Position numbers and translations under genes: made by a program
Notes under the pieces: generated by a model
The model's input: only the letters and a program-made list of their open reading frames with translations
Databases searched by the model: none
Told to the model about the DNA's origin: nothing
Shown: positions 56,192 to 64,000 of the stretch, piece after piece
Numbering within the stretch: position 1 is the stretch's first letter
How the letters are laid out: each line of letters opens with the position of its first letter
Source: Nitrospirota bacterium
GTDB lineage: Bacteria > Nitrospirota > Thermodesulfovibrionia > Thermodesulfovibrionales > UBA6898
DNA: 64,000 bases
Assembly: GCA_024275975.1 (NCBI GenBank)
Contig: JAJRYC010000090.1
Span: 1-64,000 of the forward strand
Direction of reading: 5' to 3'

Positions 56192-56422
56192 TTATCTTTC
56201 TACAAATGAAAGTAATGCTATATTTCTTGCCTTCATGATCATTTATTTAAGTTCCCTCTGGTGTTTGGCGCATGTGCCGGTCATTCTCCTTGAAAGTATC
56301 TTGCCTCTATCGGTAAGATAGCTCTTGAGGAGTCTGAGATCTTTATAGTCTATGAACTCCGTTTTTTCAGAGCAGAATTTGCAAAATTTTCTTCTCTGAA
56401 ATCTTCTCTGCTGAAATGCCAT
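56192..56422 (-). CDS. rpsR: 30S ribosomal protein S18, with an in-frame TAA
   Basis: S18 binds S6 in the 30S platform. The frame from ATG 56422 to TAA 56194-56192 is 76 codons, the usual S18 length, but codon 60 (56245-56243) is TAA. Before it: [30 protein letters not shown] and [14 protein letters not shown]. After it: [16 protein letters not shown], which matches the conserved S18 end (R-A-R-N-I-A-L-L-x-F). The truncated form would lose the conserved C-terminal helix. The missing residue may be Glu or Lys (GAA or AAA to TAA). S18 is essential and present once in bacteria, so the stop must be an error, or be read through. Confidence 0.9.
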
Positions 56423-56468
56423 TGTTCCTCCATATTATATATTATAATGTTTTAGTTTGCTATGCTTC

Positions 56469-56870
56469 CTAAAATGGTTCAATATCTGTGGTCTCTTCAG
56501 GTGGAGTAATATCTCCCCCGCCGGCTCCGGCAGTCTCCTGTGAGGCTCCCTTCTTTGGTGAAAGGAACTTCACCGACTGCGCTACAACCTCGAATTTGCT
56601 TTTCTGCTGACCCTCGGATTCCCAGCGCCGTTCCTGTAACCTGCCCTCTACAAGAGCTGAACTTCCTTTGTTCAGAAACTGGCCGCATGATTCCGCCTGC
56701 TTTCCGAAGACCACAATGTCTATAAAAGTCGTCTCCTGTTTCATTTCATCGCCCTGTTTGTACCTGTAGTTAACGGCCAGCCTGAATGATGATACAGGAG
56801 TTCCCTGCGGCGTATACCTTAATTCGGGATCTTTTGTGAGATTTCCAATCAGTATAACTTTGTTGTACAT
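56469..56870 (-). CDS. ssb: Single-stranded DNA-binding protein
   Basis: This 133-residue SSB has the OB-fold start NKVILIGNLTKDPELRYTPQ and the acidic tip DIEPF at the C-terminus, which binds partner proteins. Order rpsF-ssb-rpsR is conserved in most bacteria. It abuts rpsF with no gap. Confidence 0.95.
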   Translation of the reverse strand: MYNKVILIGNLTKDPELRYTPQGTPVSSFRLAVNYRYKQGDEMKQETTFIDIVVFGKQAESCGQFLNKGSSALVEGRLQERRWESEGQQKSKFEVVAQSVKFLSPKKGASQETAGAGGGDITPPEETTDIEPF

Positions 56871-57371
56871 TTAGACCTCACTTTCGGTCTCTTCAGTTGT
56901 TTTAGTTGTAGCCGCAGTTGTTTCGACCGCCGCTGTTTCAGTTGCAGCCGCTTCAGTTGCAGCCGCTTCAGTTTCTGTCGCTTCAGTTGCTGCTGCTTCA
57001 GTTTCTGCTGCTTCAGCCGCCGCTGCCGCTTCGACCGCTGCTGCTTCAGCCGCCGCCTGAACACTCTCAAGGCGCTTAATCTGCTTCGACCCAAGTTTTA
57101 CAACCATGAATTTTATGACCGGATCAAAGACCTTGTATAATTCTTCAAGTTTCTTTATTGTTGCGGGGGGTGTTTTGAAGATCAGGAGCACATAATAGCC
57201 TTTGCTATGCTTGTTGATCTCATAGGCCAGTTTCTTTCTGCCCCATAAGTCGGTTTTAAGTATCTCTCCGCCTGCCTTGACAACGACATCCGAAATTCTT
57301 GAAATGGCTGTGTTGATTTCCTCGTCCGGCAACGCCGCATTAAGGATTACAATGTTTTCGTATATGTCCAA
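56871..57371 (-). CDS. rpsF: 30S ribosomal protein S6 with Ala/Glu/Thr-rich tail
   Basis: S6 (residues 1-100) matches well with DVVVKAGGEILKTDLWGRKK and LAYEINKHSKGYYVLLIFKT. It then continues into a low-complexity tail of about 60 residues of Ala, Glu and Thr (EAAAAAEAAETEAA type) with DNA repeats of about six bases. Long acidic tails on S6 occur in some lineages. The first gene of the rpsF-ssb-rpsR group. Confidence 0.93.
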   Translation of the reverse strand: MDIYENIVILNAALPDEEINTAISRISDVVVKAGGEILKTDLWGRKKLAYEINKHSKGYYVLLIFKTPPATIKKLEELYKVFDPVIKFMVVKLGSKQIKRLESVQAAAEAAAVEAAAAAEAAETEAAATEATETEAAATEAAATETAAVETTAATTKTTEETESEV

Positions 57372-57489
57372 TGATGAACCTCCTTCTGGATTTTTCCTGA
57401 AAGCTCAGGATTAAAGCCCTTTCCAAGGGAAAGAGCAAGGAACCATATTTTATAACATGTAAGACGATGTTGCGTCAACAGGAAATGAG

Positions 57490-57506
57490 GTTCAACGTTC
57501 TATGTT
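57490..57506. repeat. Dispersed repeat copy B
   Basis: Identical 17 bases to 51107-51123. A related degenerate copy follows around 57568-57584. This places repeats at both ends of the 51-57 kb block. Confidence 0.7.
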
Positions 57507-57678
57507 CAAGGTTCTACGTTAACAGACTAAAAGCAAAAAGCACCAACAGGAAAAGAAGTTCAACGTTCCATGTTTAGAGGCAGTTGAACTTTGTTTTGTC
57601 CTTTTGTCTGTTACGCTATGCTCTATGCACTATGCGTCGTTATCCTTTGCGTCGTTATCCGTTGCGCTATGCTTTTTT

Positions 57679-57694
57679 TGTAGCTTTTGCGACA
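57679..57694 (+). promoter_or_regulatory. NifA upstream activator sequence for nifB
   Basis: TGT at 57679-57681 and ACA at 57692-57694 with ten bases between. It lies 64 bases before the sigma-54 element, as for nifH. Confidence 0.7.
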
Positions 57695-57758
57695 TTATTG
57701 TTCTTGTTGTCGGGTCGCATTTCTCCTGAAACTCCACGTTATCAACGAGTTATCGTGA

Positions 57759-57774
57759 TGGCACCGCTGTTGCT
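57759..57774 (+). promoter_or_regulatory. Sigma-54 promoter of nifB
   Basis: TGGCACCGCTGTTGCT is an exact match to the -24/-12 consensus core, TGGCAC and TTGC, with ten bases between GG and GC. It lies 45 bases before the nifB ATG. Confidence 0.92.
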
Positions 57775-57818
57775 CTATATAAGCCGAGAAAAATGTATTT
57801 TAAGGAGAGAGATCCAAA

Positions 57819-58715
57819 ATGAAAAGATATTTTACGCCCCAGGAGAAAAGTTCAGTTTTCAGCCGGCATCCATGTTTTTCTTTGGACGCTCACGATAAAT
57901 TCGGCAGAATACATCTGCCGGTTGCGCCTGCCTGTAATATTCAGTGCAGGTACTGCTCAAAGAAATACGATTGCGCTAACGAGTCAAGGCCAGGCATCGC
58001 CAGCAGGGTTTTAAATCCGAATGAAGCACTCGAAAGGGTCAGGTCTCTGGTTGAAAGGAACGAACGGCTGAGTGTAATCGGGATAGCCGGTTCCGGAGAC
58101 CCGCTGGCTAATGACGCGACTTTCGAGGTCTTCGGCGCGGTCCACCGGGAGTATCCTGATTTGACGCTCTGTGTCTCGACAAACGGACTTCTCCTTTCCG
58201 AAAGGCTTGAGGACCTTCTTGAAGCCGGGGTGAGCAGCCTAACCATAACCATTAACGCTGTCCGGCCGGAGATCGCCGTCAACGTATATTCATGGGTGTC
58301 GTACAGGGGTGAACTTTACAAGGGCATGGAGGCGGCCGAATGCCTGCTCGGGAACCAGTGGGCGGGGCTGAGAGCGGCTGTTGAGACAGGACTTATCGTG
58401 AAGATTAATACTGTTCTGATCCCGGGCGTCAATGACATTGAGATTCCATCCGTGGCGCGCGCCGCCGCTGACACAGGAGCGGACATCATGAACATAATGC
58501 CGCTGATCCCCAAGGCCGAATTTGAAGATAAACAGAGACCATCTCATGAAGTTGTCAGCCGGTTACGCTGTGAGTGCGAAAAGTTTATGCCTCAGATGAG
58601 CCATTGCAGGCAGTGCAGGGCGGACGCCTGCGGCACAATCGGCGAGGACAAGGATATGGAGCTTGAGGTGCTGTTGTCGAGAATCGGAGAAGAATATTGT
58701 GATATGGTTTTATAA
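57819..58715 (+). CDS. nifB: Radical SAM FeMo-cofactor synthesis protein NifB (short form)
   Basis: NifB makes NifB-co, the 8Fe core with carbide. The 298 residues include HPCFSLDAHDKFGRIHLPVA, the radical SAM motif ACNIQCRYCSKKYDC, IAGSGDPLAN and MSHCRQCRADACGT at the end. It lacks the C-terminal NifX-like domain that many proteobacterial NifB proteins have. AAGGAGAG precedes the start. The sigma-54 promoter upstream connects it to nif control. Confidence 0.95.
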   Translation: MKRYFTPQEKSSVFSRHPCFSLDAHDKFGRIHLPVAPACNIQCRYCSKKYDCANESRPGIASRVLNPNEALERVRSLVERNERLSVIGIAGSGDPLANDATFEVFGAVHREYPDLTLCVSTNGLLLSERLEDLLEAGVSSLTITINAVRPEIAVNVYSWVSYRGELYKGMEAAECLLGNQWAGLRAAVETGLIVKINTVLIPGVNDIEIPSVARAAADTGADIMNIMPLIPKAEFEDKQRPSHEVVSRLRCECEKFMPQMSHCRQCRADACGTIGEDKDMELEVLLSRIGEEYCDMVL

Positions 58716-59520
58716 AAAAAGCTCTATATGCGGGTCCGGGGCTTTCATGGTAACGGTGCTGTTTTTTTTTCTGTTGTTTCTTTCCGGAAAGGCTTTTGCC
58801 GGGCCGCGGGATGAAATAACCGTATCCGCCGCCATGAGCCTGAAGGATGTCTTTGAAGAGATTGGAGAGATGTTTGAGCTGAATCACAGAAACGTGAAAG
58901 TCTATCTCAATTTCGGGGGATCAGGCGCGCTCAGAAGGCAGATACAGGGAGGAGCTCCCGTGGATGTATTCGCCGCCGCGTCGGCATGTGATATGGACGA
59001 ACTCTCCGCCAAGGGGCTGATTGTCGGAGAATCGAGGCGGAGCTTTACTGGAAATAGTATCGTCCTGGTTGTGCCGGCTGATTCAGAGTTGCGTATAGGG
59101 TCTTTTCATGACCTGTTAAAGGGCGGGGTAAAAAGGGTCGCTATCGGCAATCCCGGGACTGTTTCCGCAGGAAGGTACTCACGGGAAGTATTGAAGTACC
59201 TTCGTCTCTGGAATATGCTGAAGGACAGAATTATTTTTACCGAAAATGTGCGGCAGGTGATGGATTATGTGGCCAGGGGTGAAGTTGACGCCGGTATGGT
59301 GTATGTGACTGATACGAGAATGCGCCCTGAGGCCGTAAAGGTGATCGCCGGGGCGCCGGAAGGGAGCTATGGACCCGTGGTTTATCCCGTGGCGGTTGTA
59401 AAAGGCGCCCGGAATGAGAAACTGGCGAGAGAGTTCATTGCACTTGTGTGGTCCGATAGCGGAAGAAATATATTATCAAAATACGGGTTTCGGCCCTTAA
59501 GTCGAGGAGATAAAAAATGA
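58699..59520 (+). CDS. modA: Molybdate ABC transporter substrate-binding protein
   Basis: ModA binds molybdate in the periplasm. I choose GTG at 58699, preceded by GGAG and overlapping nifB by 17 bases; this start gives a positively charged N-terminus (FYKK) before the hydrophobic signal. The mature protein begins near ITVSAAMSLKDVFEEIG and contains NFGGSGALRRQIQGGAPVDV. A later ATG (58747) is an alternative. Placing Mo uptake directly behind nifB is sensible for cofactor supply. Confidence 0.9.
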   Translation: MIWFYKKSSICGSGAFMVTVLFFFLLFLSGKAFAGPRDEITVSAAMSLKDVFEEIGEMFELNHRNVKVYLNFGGSGALRRQIQGGAPVDVFAAASACDMDELSAKGLIVGESRRSFTGNSIVLVVPADSELRIGSFHDLLKGGVKRVAIGNPGTVSAGRYSREVLKYLRLWNMLKDRIIFTENVRQVMDYVARGEVDAGMVYVTDTRMRPEAVKVIAGAPEGSYGPVVYPVAVVKGARNEKLAREFIALVWSDSGRNILSKYGFRPLSRGDKK

Positions 59521-60182
59521 ACGGTTCCGTGCTGTTTTCCCTGAGACTGTATCTTCAGGTGGCTTTGACCGCAACATTCTTTGTGATACTCGTGGGAGTA
59601 TGTATCGCCTATCTTCTTGCGAGGAAGGATTTCAGGGGAAGGGACCTGATCGACAGCCTTGTCACTCTTCCCCTCGTGCTCCCGCCTACAGTGACCGGCT
59701 ATTATCTCATCATACTCTTTGGAAAGAGCGGGTTGATAGGGAAACATTTATTCACCTTGATGGGCTGGAATATCATGTTCACATGGTACGCCGCAGTCCT
59801 AGCGTCATTCGTGGTGGCTCTGCCTCTGATGATAAAGACCGCCAGGGCCGCAATCGAGTCTGTTGACAAAAACCTGATTAACGCCTCCCATACACTGGGC
59901 CGTTCGGAAGTTGAAACCGTCTTTAAAGTTATACTTCCCCTCTCCGGAAGAGGACTGGTGGCGGGCGCTGTCCTTTCATTCGCGCGGGCGATGGGAGAGT
60001 TCGGCGCCACGCTGATGCTTGCTGGGAATATACCCGGCAGGACGGACACCATGCCTCTTGCCATATATACCCTGGCCAATAGTGGTGACCGGTCGGGCGC
60101 GAATATAATGGTGCTGATCTTTACCGTAATTTCCGGGCTATTTCTTTATATCTCCAACAGATTTGCGATGAGGACCGCCTGA
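59517..60182 (+). CDS. modB: Molybdate ABC transporter permease
   Basis: This 221-residue inner-membrane protein has five or six helices with the permease EAA motif in RAAIESVDKNLINASHTLGR and SFARAMGEFGATLMLAGNIP. It overlaps modA by four bases and modC by one base. Confidence 0.94.
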   Translation: MNGSVLFSLRLYLQVALTATFFVILVGVCIAYLLARKDFRGRDLIDSLVTLPLVLPPTVTGYYLIILFGKSGLIGKHLFTLMGWNIMFTWYAAVLASFVVALPLMIKTARAAIESVDKNLINASHTLGRSEVETVFKVILPLSGRGLVAGAVLSFARAMGEFGATLMLAGNIPGRTDTMPLAIYTLANSGDRSGANIMVLIFTVISGLFLYISNRFAMRTA

Positions 60183-60934
60183 TGGGTCTGTCGGTCAGGA
60201 TATTTAAAAAAGTGGATGAATTCACCCTTGATGTAAAATGGGACACAGGCAACGATCTTTCTGTGCTATTTGGACATTCAGGCGCCGGGAAATCAATGAC
60301 ACTTCAGATGATTGCAGGTATTGCAAGACCTGATTACGGATGCATAAGCTTGAATGGAAAGGTGCTCTTTGACAGCTCCAGTGCGATCAATCTTTTACCA
60401 CAGCAGCGTTCTTTCGGGTATGTATCCCAGGATCCGGCGCTTTTTCCGCATATGAAGGTAAGGGACAATATTCTATACGGTACCAAAGGGATTATCAGGG
60501 CTGAAAGGAGAGCGATGGTTAATGAAATGATCAGGCTTCTCCGTCTCGGTGGGCTTGAAAACAGACTGCCGTCTGAAATATCCGGCGGACAGAAACAGAG
60601 GGTTGCTCTCGCGAGGGCGCTTGTGAGGAGGCCTGACGCCCTTCTTCTGGATGAACCTTTTTCCGCCCTTGACACACCGATACGCCTTGAGATGAGGAAG
60701 GTTCTTAATGGGATCCGGCGGGAATTCGGCATCCCTGTTGTCCTTGTAACCCATGATACGGCCGAGGCATGTGCCATGGCCGACAGGGTGATCGTTTATG
60801 ACCGGGGCAGTATCGGGCGGACCGGCCGGCCCGGTGAGATATTTGCGGACCGGGCAATCCGGCGTTCGCAAAAGGCGGTTGATGTACAGAACACCCAGAG
60901 AGATGCTCATCGCATACTTTTCTGTGTAAACTGA
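60182..60934 (+). CDS. modC: Molybdate ABC transporter ATP-binding protein
   Basis: ModC drives transport. The 250 residues include Walker A LFGHSGAGKSMTLQMIAGIA, the signature SEISGGQKQRVALARALVRR, and Walker B LLLDEPFSALDTPIRLEMRK. It lacks the C-terminal molybdate-responsive Mop domain found in longer ModC proteins. It converges with the histidine kinase, with a gap of 9 bases. Confidence 0.92.
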   Translation: MGLSVRIFKKVDEFTLDVKWDTGNDLSVLFGHSGAGKSMTLQMIAGIARPDYGCISLNGKVLFDSSSAINLLPQQRSFGYVSQDPALFPHMKVRDNILYGTKGIIRAERRAMVNEMIRLLRLGGLENRLPSEISGGQKQRVALARALVRRPDALLLDEPFSALDTPIRLEMRKVLNGIRREFGIPVVLVTHDTAEACAMADRVIVYDRGSIGRTGRPGEIFADRAIRRSQKAVDVQNTQRDAHRILFCVN

Positions 60935-60943
60935 GCTTCCGTG

Positions 60944-63541
60944 TTAGTGGGTTTCGGGATCAAGCGCCGCAATTACGCCGCCGATGAACTCATCTATCTT
61001 GAAGGGCTTTTTTATTATGATGGATTTTCCGGCCCTTTCCATCTCCTCGATATCCGATGGCAGCGAATAACCCGTCACCATCATCACCTTCTGTTTGGGT
61101 TTGATCGCCTTAATCTTTCTGAAGACCTCCATCCCCGGTATGTCGGGCATTATCTTGTCGAGGATGACCAGGTCAATCGATTCCGGGTCTTTGCTGAATA
61201 TCCGGAGGGCCTTCTTGCCGCTGTCGGCTGTAATTACGGTAAAGTTGAATTCCAGCAGGTATTCTTTCGTGATGTTTCTGACTATATCTTCATCATCCAC
61301 GACAAGTATGGTTTTCCCTCCGCCCTCAACAATATCCATCGCCGTATCTTTTTTCTCTTTTGGCCGGTCTGTCGCAAAAACCATTGCAGGGAAAAACAGC
61401 CTGAATTCCGTGCCCTTTCCAGGCTCGCTGATAACATCAATATATCCCCCATGGCTCTGGACAATCGAGTAAATAACCGCAAGCCCCAATCCCGTGCCCC
61501 TGCCCCTGCCCCTGCCTTTAGTCATCTCCTTAGTGGTGAAAAAGGGCTCGAATATCTTGTCCCTTATCTCCCGGGGTATGCCGGTCCCTGTGTCTGATAC
61601 AGAGATAAAGACATAGCCGTTTTTTCCATTCGCCCCTGTATTATCCGATGTCATTTCGTTCGGACCGGAGACGCATGACGGCCTGTCGCTTATGCCGGTG
61701 ATGATGGTGATCTTTCCGCCGTCCGGCATCGCATCTCCGGCATTAACCACGAGATTCAGCAGTACCTGGTAAAGCTGTCCTTCCGCAGCCTCGATAGGAG
61801 GAATGTCCTTCCCGTATACGGTCCGCAGAATTAGATTTTCCTCCACCATCCTTCTTATGGTTGAAAGCGAGGCGTCGGCAAATCCGTTTATATCGATCGG
61901 TTTTTTGTTGACCGGCACTTTCCTGCCGATAATCAGAATCTGTTCCGTCAGGGAAGACGCCTGCCCGGTTATCTGCAGGATTTCCTCTATGTAACTTTTT
62001 ACTATGGGTGATTCGGCCTTGAGACGCGCGATTTCCGCAAGTCCGGTTATACCGGTAAGCATATTGTTGAAGTCATGGGCGATTCCGGCGGCGAGGTTGC
62101 CTATCGCATTCATTTTCTGTGTCTGAATAAGGTGCTCCATCAGTTGTTCCTTCTCATCTTCAAGCTTTCTCAGTTCTGTTTTGGAGCGGGAGATAAGGCT
62201 GAACTGCTCGGAGAGTTTCCTGTTTTTATCCTCGAGGCCTTCAATCAGCCATCTCTTCTTGATGGCTGTGGCCGCCTGATGGGCAAAGACCTGAAAGAGG
62301 TTGACCCTTTTCTCTGTAAAAAACCGTGGCTCATCGCTATAGAGATTAAGGACACCTATTATCTCGCTTTCGGATGAGAGCAGAGGTAATATTATAAAAG
62401 ACCGGTAGCCCATTTTAAACGCCTCCGCCCTGTAAGGCGTGTGTGCCGGGTCGGTATCAATTTTGTTGATCACCTGTGGTGACTGTGTCTTTATGGCTGT
62501 GCCGATCGGTTCCATGCCTGATGCAGGATCATCACGTAAAATCTTGAAACCGGCCCGGGCGACAGGTATAACCGTATGGCTGCCTTTTTCTATAAGCCCA
62601 AGCCATGCCATTTTAAGGCCGAAACTGCTGATCGAGATATTGCACATAATTTCATATATGTCTTCCGTCAGAGGCGCGGCGGTTAGAATATTGGATGTAT
62701 CGGCAAGCGCCAAAAGTTCCCTGCTGTATCCTGTTAATTCCTTCTCCGCCTGTTTGCGCGTCCGGGCCATGCTGTTAAATGCCCTGCCAAGCTCTCCTAT
62801 TTCATCCATAGCCCCGGGTTCAACACTGACATCGAGATTCCCCCTTTCGATCTCTTCCGATGCATGCCTTAGTTTCAGGATAGGCGTGACAAGTCTCTTT
62901 TTCACAAACAGGCTCACGAGGACCATCAAAGCGAATAAGAATACAAGGGCGAAGATACTGAAGATGTCAAAATTCCTTATCTGTTCGTCATGATAATTTT
63001 CCAGGGATTTCACAAAGGTTTCAATGCTGCCGATGTTCCCGCGAATGGCGGAATGACATTTATCGCATGCCCCGTTTTTCTGTGCTTAAGGATTTTCAAT
63101 AATATTGAGGAGCACCGGTTTCTGGGTCTTCTCCCATAACTCAGTCAATCCGTGAAGTTGAGAAATTGATGTCTTATCATTTTTGTCGACAGGCTTCAGC
63201 CCGATCTCTTTGTTGCCGTTTTTAAGGTTGTAAAGAGACTCCTCGTATTCAGCCATCGCTTTTTTTGCGCCTTTTGTATGTAGTTCTCTGTCAAGGGAAG
63301 AGATGTTGCTTGTCAGAAAGTGCATGTGCGAAGCTATGTCAAAGGTCAGCATCCTCTCTCTGCCCGCATAATTGATTTTGTTTGCCTGGCCCTTCATCCG
63401 TTGCGTGAAGACAAGACTGGCGTAGACATAGACGCTGATGAACGCAAGGAGCACGAGGCTTATAATAATATACTTGGTCGTTATTGACCGGAAGGCTTTC
63501 CATCTGGTTATTGCCTTTGCGGCTTCAAGCGGTTTTTTCAT
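60944..63541 (-). CDS. Hybrid sensor histidine kinase with CXXCH heme motif, with an in-frame TAA
   Basis: The frame from ATG 63541 covers 865 residues with TAA at codon 152 (63088-63086). The N-terminal part has a first membrane helix (about 20-40) and a PilJ/NarX-like sensor (KINYAGRERMLTFDIASHMH). After the stop, in the same frame, comes AQKNGACDKCHSAIRGNIGS, a CXXCH heme-binding motif facing the periplasm. Then a second membrane helix, HAMP, GAF, HisKA (LAAGIAHDFNNMLTGITGLA), HATPase and a receiver domain (ILVVDDEDIVRNITKEYL, DLVILDKIMPD). A GTG at 63013 would give a kinase without the sensor. Glu would fit the stop. A heme sensor suggests redox or nitrogen-oxide input. Confidence 0.88.
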
Positions 63542-63727
63542 TTATCGACTCCATTCATGCTCCCTGAACCTTGAAAGTTGAACTTATTTGTCCTTAAATC
63601 AGGTCTGCCGGAAGCAGACGGCACTCAATTATATCATTTTCTTTTTATTTTCTGCCGTATTACCGCCATGATGAAATTTACGTGTTACTGTGGTACCCTT
63701 AAGTAAAAGAAAGAGAAGGGATCAGGC

Positions 63728-64000
63728 ATGTTATCCGGACTGACAGAGACCGAGATGGAGAGATATCGCAGGCAGTTGATGCTCCAGGGGTTCACATTGG
63801 AGCATCAGCGGAGATTAAAGGACTCGACCGCCCTGATCGCGGGGATTGGCGGCCTTGGCGGCCCAGCCGCGATGTATCTTGCCATGGCGGGCATAGGGAA
63901 GCTGGTACTGGTCCATTCAGGAAATCTTACCATGTCGAATATGAACAGGCAGATATTAATGAGGCATGACTGGCTAAACAAAAACAGGGTGGAAGAGGCG
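63728..64000 (+). CDS. HesA/MoeB/ThiF family protein (N-terminal part, cut by the window end)
   Basis: The first 91 codons show the E1-like Rossmann start: YRRQLMLQGFTLEHQRRLKD, IAGIGGLGGPAAMYLAMAGI and the NLTMSNMNRQILMRHDW motif with the ATP-binding arginine. Members adenylate ThiS or MoaD-like partners. In nif regions a related gene, hesA, occurs, and molybdopterin synthesis also needs MoeB, so either fits. AGAGAAGGGAT precedes the ATG. Confidence 0.85.
   Translation, partial: MLSGLTETEMERYRRQLMLQGFTLEHQRRLKDSTALIAGIGGLGGPAAMYLAMAGIGKLVLVHSGNLTMSNMNRQILMRHDWLNKNRVEEA

Larger units (their letters stand above)
57372..57818 (+). promoter_or_regulatory. Intergenic region before nifB
   Basis: About 450 bases between divergent rpsF and nifB. 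It holds the dispersed repeat (57490-57506), a short tandem array (TGCGTCGTTATCC twice near 57632-57660), a NifA site and a sigma-54 promoter. The plus-strand reading frame 57584-57898 spans these sites, so I do not call it a gene. Confidence 0.75.

Noticed and set aside
57584-57898. Plus-strand open frame of 104 codons
   Set aside because: It spans the NifA site, the sigma-54 promoter and the start of nifB, and contains tandem repeats; the protein resembles nothing.

Overview
This window reads as a chromosomal segment of an anaerobic or microaerobic, diazotrophic, Gram-negative (diderm) bacterium with type IV pili. The supporting genes are a PilMNOPQ operon with an outer-membrane secretin, a four-subunit pyruvate:ferredoxin oxidoreductase, a Mo-nitrogenase cluster with a fused NifEN, an octaheme HAO-family cytochrome, and MglA/roadblock proteins. 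Base composition is moderate. The gene mix suggests Nitrospirota or a Desulfobacterota-like lineage, but no rRNA is present, so this is an inference.

Layout. 1-7.3 kb: the tail of a TIGR02757 gene, DUF4912, polA, then tig-clpP-clpX. 7.3-13 kb: translation and RNA genes (DUF721/DciA-like, rpmB, infB, rbfA, a DHH phosphoesterase, truB). 13-20.3 kb: pilMNOPQ followed by two Ig-like lipoproteins. 20.3-24.4 kb: a small conserved membrane protein, repeat-rich spacers, a glutamine amidotransferase, glnB-glnA. 24.4-33.6 kb, minus strand: a secreted small protein, YggU, a two-component pair, a PAP2-type membrane protein, a YacP-like NYN protein, a standalone IMP cyclohydrolase, a candidate dual-CXXC selenoprotein, MglA, roadblock, and porCDAB. 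33.7-42.4 kb: yicC, remA-like, gmk, rpoZ, coaBC, a TPR protein, roadblock, an aroQ remnant, pepP, efp, accB, accC. 42.4-51.1 kb: nifH-nifD-nifK-nifEN-nifX-nifI1-nifI2-ferredoxin behind a clear NifA/sigma-54 promoter. 51.2-53.4 kb: octaheme cytochrome and a flavoprotein. 53.4-57.4 kb, minus strand: HNH, a GGDEF protein, two DUF507 genes, rpsR, ssb, rpsF. 57.4-61 kb: a second NifA/sigma-54 promoter, then nifB-modABC. 61-64 kb: a hybrid histidine kinase with a heme motif, and the start of a HesA/ThiF gene.

The nif and mod genes form one functional unit: nitrogenase (HDK), cofactor synthesis (B, EN, X), ammonia switch-off (NifI1/I2), electron supply (ferredoxin, with the POR as a plausible source) and molybdate uptake (ModABC).

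The most striking property is how many genes are interrupted. Seven carry an in-frame TAA or TAG (pilQ, glnA, a histidine kinase, coaBC, nifEN, rpsR, a hybrid kinase). Five sites in four genes lack one base (infB, rbfA, nifD, and pepP twice). Several of these genes are normally essential, and the protein resumes in register after each lesion. Consensus error is the simplest explanation. Readthrough or slippage is a testable alternative. One in-frame TGA is different in kind: it sits at the expected Sec position of a small dual-CXXC protein.
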